The notes below the pieces were generated by a model. That model was not told the DNA's origin, did no database searches, and saw only the letters and a program-made list of their open reading frames with translations. Below, piece after piece: positions 43,618 to 54,214 of a stretch of 64,000 nt of DNA; positions within the stretch are counted from its first letter, which is position 1, and every line of letters begins with the position of its first letter. The translations under genes were made by a program, and so were the position numbers. This DNA comes from Pelomonas margarita (GTDB taxonomy: Bacteria > Pseudomonadota > Gammaproteobacteria > Burkholderiales > Burkholderiaceae_C): NCBI RefSeq assembly GCF_043555875.1, contig NZ_JBIGHW010000011.1, positions 62,001-126,000 on the forward strand. Direction: 5' to 3'.

Positions 43618-43655
43618 AACGCGCGCCGTTCCACGGCGCATCAGGATCAACCAAC

Positions 43656-45368
<1,713 letters not shown>

Positions 45369-45383
45369 GCTCTCGGTCGACCA

Positions 45384-45405
45384 CCCGGCCTGCATGCAGG
45401 CCGGG
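45384..45405 (+). repeat. 22-base perfect palindrome after rpsA
   Basis: A self-complementary stretch (CCCGGCCTGCA and its complement) begins 16 bases after the rpsA stop. It can form an 11-base stem as RNA and may stabilise the 3' end or help termination. Confidence 0.6.
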
Positions 45406-45416
45406 TATGCTCCCCA

Positions 45417-45448
45417 CAGGCTCGCCGGCCTCGCCAGCGAGCCTGTTT
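45417..45448 (+). terminator. rpsA: rpsA terminator
   Basis: CAGGCTCGC (45417-45425) pairs with GCGAGCCTG (45437-45445) around an 11-base loop, followed by TTT. It lies between rpsA and ihfB. Confidence 0.7.
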
Positions 45449-45475
45449 CAATTCTGATCCCTGCAAATTCCTGCC

Positions 45476-45775
45476 ATGACCCGCTCTGACCTCGTCGCCG
45501 TGCTCGCCGAACGATTTGGCCAACTGACCCAGCGGGACACCGAATTCGCGGTCAAGACGATCCTGGACGCCATGAGCGACGCACTGGCCAGGGGGCACCG
45601 CATCGAGATCCGCGGCTTCGGCAGCTTCTCCATCAGCCGCCGCCCGCCCCGCTTGGGCCGCAACCCGCGCAGCGGCGAACAGGTCATGATCCCCGAGAAG
45701 CTGGCGCCGCACTTCAAGCCCGGCAAGGCGCTGCGCGAAGCGGTCGACCAGCACCTGCCGGTGACCGACGCCTGA
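45476..45775 (+). CDS. ihfB: Integration host factor subunit beta
   Basis: IHF bends DNA at specific sites in replication, recombination and transcription. The 99-residue protein starts MTRSDLVAVLAERFGQLTQR and has the DNA-binding arm RIEIRGFGSFSISRRPPRLG with RNPRSGEQV, the usual IHF-beta pattern, and FKPGKALREAV. It follows rpsA, the conserved position of ihfB (himD) in proteobacteria. Confidence 0.97.
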   Translation: MTRSDLVAVLAERFGQLTQRDTEFAVKTILDAMSDALARGHRIEIRGFGSFSISRRPPRLGRNPRSGEQVMIPEKLAPHFKPGKALREAVDQHLPVTDA

Positions 45776-45791
45776 GCCAGAATCCGGGGCC

Positions 45792-46085
45792 ATGCGCACC
45801 CTCGTCTGGCTCCTGCGAGCCCTCGTCTTCTTCACGCTGTTCGCCTTTGCGCTGAACAACGGCCACGACGCCGTCGTGCGCTGGTTCTTCGGCCACGAAT
45901 GGCGTGCCCCGCAGGTGATCATCGTGCTCGTGGCCTTCGCGGCCGGCGCCGCGTTCGGCGTGCTGGCGATGGTGCCGACCTGGTGGCGCCACCGCCGCGC
46001 AGCGCAGCGCGCCGAAACCTCCGCCCCCACTCCCGCGCCCGAGGCGCCTGCCGTTCCCTACGCCGCCCACCAAGATGGAGTTTGA
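45792..46085 (+). CDS. lapA: Lipopolysaccharide assembly protein LapA
   Basis: The 97-residue inner-membrane protein has two membrane helices (LVWLLRALVFFTLFAFALNN and VIIVLVAFAAGAAFGVLAMV), the DUF1049/LapA layout, and a Pro/Ala-rich cytoplasmic tail. LapA works with LapB in controlling LPS synthesis. It overlaps lapB by 11 bases, so the two are coupled. Confidence 0.92.
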   Translation: MRTLVWLLRALVFFTLFAFALNNGHDAVVRWFFGHEWRAPQVIIVLVAFAAGAAFGVLAMVPTWWRHRRAAQRAETSAPTPAPEAPAVPYAAHQDGV

Positions 46086-47217
46086 TCCACGCTGGCTGCT
46101 GTTCGTCCTGCCCGTCGTCTTCGTCCTCGGCTGGCTGGCTTCCAAGCTGGACTCCAAGCAGTGGAAGCTGGAGCAGCGTGAATCGCCCAAGGCCTATTTC
46201 AAGGGGCTCAATCTGCTGCTGAACGAGCAGCAGGACAAGGCCATCGACGCCTTCATCGAAGCCGTCCAGAACGACCCCGACACGTCGGAGCTGCACTTCG
46301 CGCTGGGCAGCCTGTTCCGCCGTCGCGGCGAGACCGAGCGTGCCGTGCGCGTGCATGAGCACCTCATCCGGCGCGGCGACATCGCCAAGGCCGACCGCGA
46401 CCGCGCCCAGCACGAGCTGGCGCAGGACTTCTTCAAGGCCGGCCTGTTCGACCGCGCCGAGGCGGCCTATGCCGAGCTGCGCGGCACTGCGTTCGAGCGC
46501 GAGGCGCGCCTGGCGCTGCTGTCGCTGTACGAGCGCTCGCGCGACTGGGCCAAAGCGGCCGAGGTGGCCGCCGAGCTGGAAGCTGCCGGCACGGGCTCGT
46601 TCTCTGGCCGCATTGCGCACTACCTGTGCGAGCAGGCGCTCGTTGCCCAGTCGCAAGGCCATGCCGACCTTGCACCCGAGTTACTCGACCAGGCCCAGCG
46701 CCGCGCGCCCGAGGCCGCCCGCGCCTACGTCCTGCAAGGCCAGATAGCCTTGAAGGCCGGCCATCCCGAGACCGCGATGGCGGCCTTCACGACGCTGCTG
46801 GCCGCGAACCCGCCGGCCTTCAACCTCGTCGCCGCCGACTGCGCGGCTGCGGCCAAGGCCCTGGGCCAACCCGAGCGCGCCATCGCGATGCTCACCGAGC
46901 AATACCAGCGCGCGCCCAGCATGCACCTGCTGCGCGCACTGGCCACACTGCAACCCGGGCCGCAGCGCGAGCGCCTGGCAGCCCACCTGCGCGAGCAGCC
47001 CGCGCTGTCGGCCGCGACGGATCTGCTCAAGCTCAATGCCGCCGCGCTGCCTGCCGATGAGGCCGGCCCGCTGGTGCAGACGCTGGAGAAGGCGACGAAG
47101 CCCTTGCTGCGCTACCGCTGCGCGGCCTGCGGCTTCGAAGCCGCCCACTATTTCTGGCAGTGCCCAGGTTGCCTGAACTGGGATTCCTATCCTCCCCGGC
47201 ACGTGGAAGAGCTGTAA
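46075..47217 (+). CDS. lapB: Lipopolysaccharide assembly protein LapB
   Basis: LapB (YciM) regulates LpxC proteolysis by FtsH and so LPS amount. The 380-residue protein has an N-terminal membrane helix (WLLFVLPVVFVLGWLASKL), about nine TPR units (SPKAYFKGLNLLLNEQQDKA; SELHFALGSLFRRRGETERA) and a C-terminal rubredoxin-like metal site with CAAC and CPGC. All four cysteines are present. The following genes are glycosyltransferases rather than the hldE/hldD genes seen after lapB in some relatives. Confidence 0.95.
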   Translation: MEFDPRWLLFVLPVVFVLGWLASKLDSKQWKLEQRESPKAYFKGLNLLLNEQQDKAIDAFIEAVQNDPDTSELHFALGSLFRRRGETERAVRVHEHLIRRGDIAKADRDRAQHELAQDFFKAGLFDRAEAAYAELRGTAFEREARLALLSLYERSRDWAKAAEVAAELEAAGTGSFSGRIAHYLCEQALVAQSQGHADLAPELLDQAQRRAPEAARAYVLQGQIALKAGHPETAMAAFTTLLAANPPAFNLVAADCAAAAKALGQPERAIAMLTEQYQRAPSMHLLRALATLQPGPQRERLAAHLREQPALSAATDLLKLNAAALPADEAGPLVQTLEKATKPLLRYRCAACGFEAAHYFWQCPGCLNWDSYPPRHVEEL

Positions 47218-47221
47218 CTCG

Positions 47222-47953
47222 ATGCGCCATATCGTCTGCATGAAATGGGGCACCAAGTACGGCCCCGAGTACGTCAACCGGCTCTACGCGATGGTGCTCC
47301 GGCACCTGCGCGGCGACTTCAGGTTCGTCTGCCTGACCGACCGCACCGACGGCATCCGCCCCGAGGTGAGCTGCTTCCCCATCCCCGAGCTCACGCTGCC
47401 CAATGGCGAGCCCGAGCGCGGCTGGAAGAAGCTGACCACCTTCAGCCCCGTGCTAGTCAACGACTACGGTCTGCGCGGCACGGCACTGTTCCTGGACCTG
47501 GACGTCGTCATCGTCGATGACATCACGCCGTTCTTCGAGCTGCCGGGCGAGTTCCTCGTCATCCACGACTGGAAGCGCCCCTGGCGCATCACGGGCAACT
47601 CCTCGGTCTACCGCTGGGAGCTCGGCGCGCACCAGGACGTGCTGACCGAATTCGTCGCCGACCAGGCCAAGGCCAAGGCCGAGTTCCGCAACGAGCAGGC
47701 CTTCCTGTCGGCCGTGCTGCACCGCCAGGGCAAGTTGAAATACTGGGATGACGCCTGGTGTGCCAGCTACAAGTACCACTGCCTCCCGGCCTGGCCGACG
47801 AGCTACTGGCGTGACCCGTTCATCCCCGACGGCGCCCGCATCCTGATCTTCCACGGTGTCATGAACCCGCCCGACGCGCTGGCCGGCCGCAGCAACGGCA
47901 ACTGGCGGCATGCGCGCCCGGCGAGCTGGATCGCGGACCACTGGCGCGAATGA
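47222..47953 (+). CDS. Glycosyltransferase-like protein (DxD type)
   Basis: The 243-residue protein begins MRHIVCMKWGTKYGPEYVNR and has a GT-A-like DxD motif in TALFLDLDVVIVDDITPFF. The preceding FVCLTDR and the later FHGVMNPPDA fit small galactosyl/glycosyltransferases found beside LPS genes in Burkholderiales. The donor and acceptor are unknown. It begins four bases after lapB and is followed seven bases later by a second transferase gene, so a role in LPS core or surface glycan is likely. Confidence 0.75.
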   Translation: MRHIVCMKWGTKYGPEYVNRLYAMVLRHLRGDFRFVCLTDRTDGIRPEVSCFPIPELTLPNGEPERGWKKLTTFSPVLVNDYGLRGTALFLDLDVVIVDDITPFFELPGEFLVIHDWKRPWRITGNSSVYRWELGAHQDVLTEFVADQAKAKAEFRNEQAFLSAVLHRQGKLKYWDDAWCASYKYHCLPAWPTSYWRDPFIPDGARILIFHGVMNPPDALAGRSNGNWRHARPASWIADHWRE

Positions 47954-47960
47954 GCGGCGC

Positions 47961-48914
47961 ATGACCCTCGTCGTCCTGATCCTCAAGGGCCTGCTGATCC
48001 TCGGCACGCTGCTGTTCCTGCGAGAAGTCTGGACCGTGCTGCGCGCCCGCGTGCCCGAGCGCACGCACGAGACCACTGTCGGCGCCGCCCGGTGCGACAC
48101 CCCCATCCCCCAGGTGATCTGGACCTACTGGCACGCCTCGCCGCCGCCGGACTTCATCCAGGCCTGCCTGGAGAACTGGCAGCGCTGTGCACCCGACCAC
48201 GAGATCCGCCTGCTCGACCGCGACGGCGCGCTGAACTGGCTGCCCGCGCTGCGCGCCGACTTCGACACCCTGCCCGCCTACCGCCAGGCCGACTGGCTGC
48301 GCATCCAGCTGCTGGCCCGCCACGGCGGCGTGTGGATGGACGCCTCCATCCTGCTGGCCCGCGACCTGGACTGGCTGCATCAGCAGCGCGAGCGGCGCGC
48401 GGCGAGCTATGTGGGCTTCTACATCGACCGGTTCACGACTCGCCCCGAAAAGCCCATCGTTGAGAACTGGCTGATGGCCGCCGCGCCCGGGTGCCCTTTC
48501 ACGCAAGCGTTGGCAGACGCCTTCGACCAGGCGCTGGACGAGGGTGCCGAGGCCGTGCTTTCGCGCCTGGCCACACAAGGCCGCGCCGCATGCGTGCTGC
48601 AAGGGCTGGACACGGATTCGCAGCGCTACCTGCTGATGCACGTCGTCGCGGCCGACCTGCTGGACCGCCACGCCGACGCCTACCGACTCGTGCTCATGCG
48701 GGCCGAAGACGGACCCCTCGCCTGGCTCAGCCAGGTGGGCTGGCGCAAGACGCATCTCTACGTCCGCATCGCGCTGACGCCCTGCCCACGCCGCCTGCCG
48801 GCGCTGCTGAAGCTGCGCGGCAACGACCGTCGCCTCGTCGAGAAGCACTGGCTGCGCGGCCGCGTGCTGCCCGGCAGCGCGCTGGACAGCCTGCTGCGAC
48901 GGCGCACGTCATGA
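47961..48914 (+). CDS. Capsular-polysaccharide-synthesis-type glycosyltransferase (GT32-like)
   Basis: The 317-residue protein has an N-terminal membrane anchor (LVVLILKGLLILGTLLFLRE) and a catalytic domain with IPQVIWTYWHASPPPDFIQA and ADWLRIQLLARHGGVWMDAS, the pattern of Caps_synth/GT32 DXD transferases. The expected DXD is seen only as WMDAS, as in the Caps_synth branch. The ATG at 47961 is chosen; its stop overlaps the next gene (ATGA). It belongs to the putative surface-glycan operon that starts after lapB. Confidence 0.8.
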   Translation: MTLVVLILKGLLILGTLLFLREVWTVLRARVPERTHETTVGAARCDTPIPQVIWTYWHASPPPDFIQACLENWQRCAPDHEIRLLDRDGALNWLPALRADFDTLPAYRQADWLRIQLLARHGGVWMDASILLARDLDWLHQQRERRAASYVGFYIDRFTTRPEKPIVENWLMAAAPGCPFTQALADAFDQALDEGAEAVLSRLATQGRAACVLQGLDTDSQRYLLMHVVAADLLDRHADAYRLVLMRAEDGPLAWLSQVGWRKTHLYVRIALTPCPRRLPALLKLRGNDRRLVEKHWLRGRVLPGSALDSLLRRRTS

Positions 48915-49879
48915 GCTGGCTCAGCCTGCTGCTGCCGCTGTACCGCGTGCAGGCCTGGCTGCCAGCCTGCATCGAGTCGCTGCGGCCGCAGCTGGACGAC
49001 GGCGTGGAGATCATCTGCGTGGACGATGCGTCGCCCGACGACTCCGCCGCGCTGGTGCAGCAGTTGCTGCCGCAGGCCCGCGTCATCCGTTTGCCCGCCA
49101 ATGGCGGCGTCAGTGCGGCGCGCAACCGGCTGCTGGACGAGGCCCGGGGCGACTACCTCTGGTTCATCGACCCCGACGACCTCGTCGAGCCCGGCGTCAT
49201 CCCGCGCCTGAAGGCCTTGCTCGCCCAGCACCAGCCCGACCTGCTGACGCTGGACTTCCGCCTCTTCGACGACGGCCCGTGCACCCATTCCATCAAGCCG
49301 CGCCACCGCCACCTCAGCAGCTTCGCCGGCCCGGGCCACGTCGTCATGGACGACGTGAACCTGCGGCTGCGCGGCCTGTTCGCCAACGGCCAGTTCCATC
49401 CCTGGAGCAAGGTCGTGCGCCGGGCCTGCTGGCCGACGTCGCTGCGCTTCCCCGTCGGCCGCATTTACGAGGACCTCGCGCTGTACCCGCGCCTGGCCCT
49501 GCACACGCCGCGCCACCTCCACATCCCCGAAGTCTGGATGGCCTACCGCCAGCGCGGCGGCAGCCTGATGTCGGCCCTGTGCACGCAGCGGCTGGACGAC
49601 TGGACGGCCGCGCTGGACGGCCTCGCCGCCGAGCTGCCGCCGCTGGATGAGGACACCCGCTTCGAGATTGCGCACTTCTGCGCCCGCACGCTGATGCGCG
49701 CCCGGCGGCGCCGGCTGCAGCTGGGCGGGCCGGCGCTGGACGGACTGGCGGCCGATGCGCAACGCTTCGAGCGCAGTTCGCCCCTGAGCCGCGACCAGCT
49801 GCTGGCGGCCTATGTGCGCCGTGGCCGCTGGCTGCGCGGCCTGCAGTGGTGGGCTCAGCGCGCGCCGCAGGCGCGGTAG
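48911..49879 (+). CDS. Family 2 glycosyltransferase
   Basis: The 322-residue protein is a GT-A glycosyltransferase with LSLLLPLYRVQAWLPACIES, the nucleotide-binding VDDASPDDSAALV, GGVSAARNRLLDEARGDYLW and the metal-binding FIDPDDLVEPG. It has no membrane segment and probably adds a sugar to LPS core, O-antigen or another glycan. Its ATG overlaps the previous stop. Its 3' end overlaps the convergent GT4 gene by 25 bases. Confidence 0.88.
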   Translation: MSWLSLLLPLYRVQAWLPACIESLRPQLDDGVEIICVDDASPDDSAALVQQLLPQARVIRLPANGGVSAARNRLLDEARGDYLWFIDPDDLVEPGVIPRLKALLAQHQPDLLTLDFRLFDDGPCTHSIKPRHRHLSSFAGPGHVVMDDVNLRLRGLFANGQFHPWSKVVRRACWPTSLRFPVGRIYEDLALYPRLALHTPRHLHIPEVWMAYRQRGGSLMSALCTQRLDDWTAALDGLAAELPPLDEDTRFEIAHFCARTLMRARRRRLQLGGPALDGLAADAQRFERSSPLSRDQLLAAYVRRGRWLRGLQWWAQRAPQAR

Positions 49880-50859
49880 AACGCCTCGATCTCCGCCACA
49901 CGGGCCGGCAAGGCATAGGGCTCGACCGGGTGCGCACGCCGCGCCGGCCGCAGCGCATGCAGGCGGGCCAGCGCCGCCGCCAGCGCAGCCGCATCACCGC
50001 AGGGCAGCAAAGGTTCGAAGCTGGCCTGCAGATGCAGCGCGCCCTCGGTGGCCGTGGCCAGGATGGGCAGGCCGGCGTGCATGGCCTCCAGGAAGACCAG
50101 CCCGAACGGCTCGCTGCGCGCGGCGCTGACGAACAGGTCGAACGCAGCCAGGCAATTGGCCGGCTCGTTCGTGAAGCCCGGCATGACGACGCCCGCCCCT
50201 GCCGCCGACCGCACCGCCCGCCAGTCCGGCCCCTGCCCCACGAGCACGAGGCGGGCGCCGGGCAAGGCCCCGCGCTCGAAGGCCTGCACCAGCAGGTCCC
50301 AGCCCTTGCTGTGCTCGCTGCGGCCCAGCGTGCCCACCAGCCAGTCGTCCGGACCCACGCCCCAGGCCGCGCGCAGCCGCTCGCGGGCGCCGGGGTCGGC
50401 CGGCCTGGGCTGGCTCCAGTTATTGATCTGCGCGACGCGGCCGCCGAAGCCAGCCGGGATCTGGCCCAGCTGCTGCGGCGTGATCGCGATCAGCCCGTCC
50501 AGGTGCTGATGCTGATGCGGCTTGTAGGCGATGTGAAGCGTCGCCACGCGCACCGGCGGCACGCTTACCCGCGCCAGCGCCTTGCACGCATGGCTCAGGT
50601 GGGCATGGCAGGCATCGGGCCGCCAGTGCCGCAGCCAGCGTGCCACGCGGTGGCCGGTGAACAGCTGCGGCCAGGCCAGCCGGTGCTGCTGCACGCGCGC
50701 ATCCAGCCGGTGCGCCCAGGCATCGGGCCGGTCCTCGGCCGCAGCCTCCGCCAGCAGAAAGCAGACCTCGTGCGACGCGCTCTGCGCGTTCGCCAATTCG
50801 ATGGCGTAGCGCTCGCTGCCGGCGAAGCGTTTGGTGAAGAGAAGGTGGGCGATGCGCAT
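49855..50859 (-). CDS. Family 4 glycosyltransferase
   Basis: The 334-residue GT-B protein starts MRIAHLLFTKRFAGSERYAI and has the nucleotide-sugar region LVGTLGRSEHSKGWDLLVQA, VVMPGFTNEPANCLAAFDLF and the EX7E region SARSEPFGLVFLEAMHAGLP. It resembles LPS core transferases of the RfaG type. I chose the ATG at 50859. It is divergent from the MsbA-like gene (37 bases) and convergent with the GT2 gene. Confidence 0.87.
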   Translation of the reverse strand: MRIAHLLFTKRFAGSERYAIELANAQSASHEVCFLLAEAAAEDRPDAWAHRLDARVQQHRLAWPQLFTGHRVARWLRHWRPDACHAHLSHACKALARVSVPPVRVATLHIAYKPHQHQHLDGLIAITPQQLGQIPAGFGGRVAQINNWSQPRPADPGARERLRAAWGVGPDDWLVGTLGRSEHSKGWDLLVQAFERGALPGARLVLVGQGPDWRAVRSAAGAGVVMPGFTNEPANCLAAFDLFVSAARSEPFGLVFLEAMHAGLPILATATEGALHLQASFEPLLPCGDAAALAAALARLHALRPARRAHPVEPYALPARVAEIEAFYRACGAR

Positions 50860-50896
50860 CGGGGCGTGATTGAAACACGGACGACAATCGCGCCCC

Positions 50897-52633
50897 ATGT
50901 CCCAAGACTCCTCCGTCCCCGTCAGCCGCCGCCTGGGCCGCTACGTCTACCCCTACCGCTGGGGTGCGGTGCTGACCATCGTGGCCTACCTGGGCGTGGC
51001 CGGCACCGAGCTGATGCTGCCCAAGCTCATCGGCTATGCGTTCGGCGAGGGCTTTGCCAAGGATGCCTTCCCGCTGTGGATGGTGCCGGTGGTGCTGGTG
51101 GGCCTGTACGTCGTGCGCGGGCTGTGCAACTTCGCCGGCCAGTACCTCTTTCACTGGACCATCGCGCGCAGCGTGCTGGACTTCCGCACCGCGCTCGTGG
51201 AGGCCCTGCTGAAACTGGACGCCCAGGTCTACACCCGCATGCAGCCCGGCACGGCGGTCACCAAGGTCGTCAATGACCCGCAGCAGATCCTGCAGATCAC
51301 TGGTGATGTCGGCATGGCGCTGCTGCGCGACGGCCTGCCGGCCATCGGCCTGGTGGGCTACCTGTTCCACCTGAACTGGCAGCTCACCTTGCTGGCGCTG
51401 GTGGTGGCGCCGCTGCTGGCGCTGGTGATGAAGAAGGTCAACCGGCGCATCCGGCTGATGTCCTCGCGCTCCTACGACTCGCAGCTGGTGCTGGTCAACA
51501 AGGTGGACGACATCACCCGCGCGTGGCGTGTGGTGCGCCAGTTCGGCGCGGCGGCTTTCGAGCGCCAGCGCTTCGTCGACGCCGCGCAGGAGGTGCGCCG
51601 CTACAACCTCAAGGCTGCGGCGGCCGCCGCCATGGCCCAGCCCATGTCGCAGCTGGTGGCCAGCGTGGGCCTGTCCTTCATCATCTGCGCGGCGCTGTGG
51701 CAGGCGCGGGCGCAGGGCACGGGCGTGCAGCAGTTCGCCGAGTTCATCGCGGCGCTGCTGTTGCTGATCTCCAAGCTGCGCCACCTGTCCGACCTGGCCG
51801 CGCCGCTGACGCGTGCCAGCGTCGTTGCCCAGGGCTGCCTGGCGTTGATGGACGCGCCCAAGGAAGCCGACACCGGCACGCAGGAACTGCCCGGCCCGGC
51901 ACGCGGCGACATCTCGATGGACGCGGTGCGCCTGACCTACCCGGGCGCCGCGCAGCCGGCGCTGGACGGCCTGACGCTGGCCTTCGGCGCCGGCAAGACC
52001 ACCGCGCTGGTGGGTGCTTCGGGCGCCGGCAAGAGCTCCATCATTCACCTGCTGCTCGGCTTCGGCCACCCTGATGGCGGGCACATCCGCCTGGACGGTG
52101 CCGACGTCGCCGCGCTCAGCCGCGCCGCGCTGCGCCGCCAGTTCGCGGTGGTCTCGCAGGACATCGTGCTGTTCGACGACTCCGTCGCCGCCAACATCGC
52201 CTACGCCCAGCCGCGCGACGAGGCCCGGCTGGAGCAGGTGCTGCGCGCCGCCCACCTGTGGGACTTCGTGCAGACGCTGCCCGAGGGCGTCGAGACGCCC
52301 GTGGGCGCCAATGGCAGCAAGCTCTCCGGCGGCCAGCGCCAACGCCTGGCCATCGCGCGGGCGCTGTACAAGGACGCGCCGATCTGGATCTTCGACGAGG
52401 CCACCTCGGCGCTGGACACCGAGAGCGAACGCGCCGTGCAGCAGGCCCTCAGCCTGTGGGCCGGGCGCAAGACGCTGATCGTCATCGCGCACCGGCTGTC
52501 CACCATCCGCGATGCCGACGCCATCCATGTGATGGGCGCCGGCAAGCTGGTGGAGACCGGCACGCATGCCGAGCTGATCGCCCGCGACGGCGCCTACGCG
52601 GCCATGGTGCGGGCGCAGGCCGGCGAGGCCTGA
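50897..52633 (+). CDS. msbA: MsbA-like lipid A/glycolipid ABC exporter
   Basis: The 578-residue half-transporter has six membrane helices in the first about 320 residues (WGAVLTIVAYLGVAGTELML; WMVPVVLVGLYVVRGLCNFA) and a C-terminal ATPase with Walker A GASGAGKSS, Q-loop SQDIVLFDDSV, signature LSGGQRQRLAIARAL and Walker B IWIFDEATSALD. The form and length match MsbA, the inner-membrane lipid A flippase, and its neighbours are glycosyltransferases. A related drug or glycolipid exporter remains possible. The ATG at 50897 (MSQDSSVPVSRRLGRYVYPY) is the family start. Confidence 0.85.
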   Translation: MSQDSSVPVSRRLGRYVYPYRWGAVLTIVAYLGVAGTELMLPKLIGYAFGEGFAKDAFPLWMVPVVLVGLYVVRGLCNFAGQYLFHWTIARSVLDFRTALVEALLKLDAQVYTRMQPGTAVTKVVNDPQQILQITGDVGMALLRDGLPAIGLVGYLFHLNWQLTLLALVVAPLLALVMKKVNRRIRLMSSRSYDSQLVLVNKVDDITRAWRVVRQFGAAAFERQRFVDAAQEVRRYNLKAAAAAAMAQPMSQLVASVGLSFIICAALWQARAQGTGVQQFAEFIAALLLLISKLRHLSDLAAPLTRASVVAQGCLALMDAPKEADTGTQELPGPARGDISMDAVRLTYPGAAQPALDGLTLAFGAGKTTALVGASGAGKSSIIHLLLGFGHPDGGHIRLDGADVAALSRAALRRQFAVVSQDIVLFDDSVAANIAYAQPRDEARLEQVLRAAHLWDFVQTLPEGVETPVGANGSKLSGGQRQRLAIARALYKDAPIWIFDEATSALDTESERAVQQALSLWAGRKTLIVIAHRLSTIRDADAIHVMGAGKLVETGTHAELIARDGAYAAMVRAQAGEA

Positions 52634-52636
52634 CCC

Positions 52637-52924
52637 ATGCGCCGCCGCGCGCTGCTGCCGCTGCTGTGCATCGCGGCACCGGCATCGGCGCTGCCGCCCG
52701 CCGAGGTGGAGGTCAACACCGCGACGCGCGCCCGGCTCGAAGCGATGCCAGGCCTGGGCCCGGCCCTCGTGCAGCGGCTGCTGGCCGAGCGACCGTTCGC
52801 TGATTGGGCGGACCTGATGCGGCGCGTGCCCGGCGTCAAGGCCGCCGTGGCGCGGCGGCTGTCCGCCGCCGGCCTGCGGGTGGCCGGCCAGCCCTGCTCA
52901 GCCGCCGGCGGCAAACCCGGCTGA
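52637..52924 (+). CDS. ComEA-like helix-hairpin-helix protein
   Basis: The 95-residue protein has a signal peptide (RALLPLLCIAAPASALP) and one helix-hairpin-helix DNA-binding domain (EVNTATRARLEAMPGLGPAL, VPGVKAAVARRLS). It is like the short ComEA proteins that bind incoming DNA in the periplasm during transformation. It lies three bases after the msbA-like gene and overlaps the patatin gene by 27 bases at its 3' end. Confidence 0.85.
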   Translation: MRRRALLPLLCIAAPASALPPAEVEVNTATRARLEAMPGLGPALVQRLLAERPFADWADLMRRVPGVKAAVARRLSAAGLRVAGQPCSAAGGKPG

Positions 52925-54199
52925 ACGGCGCTTGCGCAGTTGCATCGGGTCCACCTGGGGCGCGCGGGCCGGCCAGCCGAAGAAGCGCTGCACCTCGGCG
53001 CGCTTGCTCAGCGTGTCGCTCATGCCCAGGTTGATCAACTCGTTGATGAAGCTGGGCTCGAACAGCAGATAGCTCACCAGCGCCGCGCCGCTGGTCGTCT
53101 TGCCCTGGCCGCTGACACCGATGGCGCGCAGCATGGCGCGCACGGACTTGGGCAGGCTGGCCTGATGCTCGCCCGCCAGGTCATCCAGCCGCCGGCTGGG
53201 CGCGATGACCAGCAACTCGATGGGCCGCAACGGCGTCGCCGCACGCGCCTCGGGTGGCAACAGCGCCAGCGTGCGGTTGATGCGGCGCAGGCGTTCCACG
53301 TCCACCGCCAGCGCGTCCAGGAAGATATTCGACAGCGCATGCCCCGCGATATGCGCCATGCTGGGATGGCTCTGCGTCGCGCCGGTGCGCCGGCCTTCGG
53401 GCTCCTTCATGCGGCCGGCGCCAATGACGAGAACGCGGTCCGCCCCCAGGTGGACTGCGGGCGAGATCGGCGCGCTCTGGCGCATCGAGCCATCGCCGAA
53501 CCACTCCGGCACACCATCGAAGTCCAGGGGCTCGGCCGGAAAGATGAAGGGAATGGCGGCCGACGCCATCAGATGCGCCAGCGTCAGCCGGGTCTGCACG
53601 GCCATGCGCTGCTCGCGCAGCCAGGGCACGACGTGGTGATGGGTCTGGAAGAAGGTGACGTGCTGGCCCGAGGTGTAGCTGGAGCCGGTCAGCGCCAGCG
53701 CGCGCAGGTGGCCGCCTTCGAGCATGGCGTCCAGCCGGCCCATGTCCAGGTAGCGCGCCAGCAGTTCGCGCAGCGGCTGGTTGTCCAGCAGGCTGCGCGG
53801 GCGGCTGCGCGTCCAGCGCGCGATCGCCCAACCCAGGCTGAGCATGGACACCCAGCGCGCCCCGCTCTTGACGGCCTCGAAAGCGTTCGCGTGGTAGATG
53901 CTCTCCACGTGCAGACCCTGCCACAGGTGCATGAGGCCGTCCACCGCGCCGTCGAAGTCATCGGCATGGCAGGCCAACGTGCTGGCATTGATGGCCCCGG
54001 CCGAGGTGCCGCTGATGATGGGGAACGGGCTGCCCTGTGCGATGCCGGCGTCGCGGCGCAACTGGGCGATGGCGGCCAGCACCCCCACCTGATAGGCCGC
54101 ACGTGCACCACCGCCGGTCAGGATCAGTCCTGTGACCGGCGACGATCGGGTAGGCCCGGGAGCGAGGTTGGACACGGCTTGCAGCATCGGCGAAATCAT
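52898..54199 (-). CDS. Patatin-like phospholipase
   Basis: The 433-residue serine hydrolase has the oxyanion motif GLILTGGGARAAYQVGVLA, the nucleophile elbow GTSAGAINA and the catalytic Asp in WFGDGSMRQSAP. It would act on phospholipids or other acyl esters. No signal peptide is clear, so it is probably cytoplasmic or membrane-associated. Downstream (MAHIAGHALSNIFLDALAVD) it has the extended C-terminal region seen in the larger proteobacterial patatins. It follows dnaE by 15 bases in the same direction and may be co-transcribed with it. Confidence 0.88.
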   Translation of the reverse strand: MISPMLQAVSNLAPGPTRSSPVTGLILTGGGARAAYQVGVLAAIAQLRRDAGIAQGSPFPIISGTSAGAINASTLACHADDFDGAVDGLMHLWQGLHVESIYHANAFEAVKSGARWVSMLSLGWAIARWTRSRPRSLLDNQPLRELLARYLDMGRLDAMLEGGHLRALALTGSSYTSGQHVTFFQTHHHVVPWLREQRMAVQTRLTLAHLMASAAIPFIFPAEPLDFDGVPEWFGDGSMRQSAPISPAVHLGADRVLVIGAGRMKEPEGRRTGATQSHPSMAHIAGHALSNIFLDALAVDVERLRRINRTLALLPPEARAATPLRPIELLVIAPSRRLDDLAGEHQASLPKSVRAMLRAIGVSGQGKTTSGAALVSYLLFEPSFINELINLGMSDTLSKRAEVQRFFGWPARAPQVDPMQLRKRRSAGFAAGG

Positions 54200-54214
54200 C
54201 GCCGATGCCGGGCC

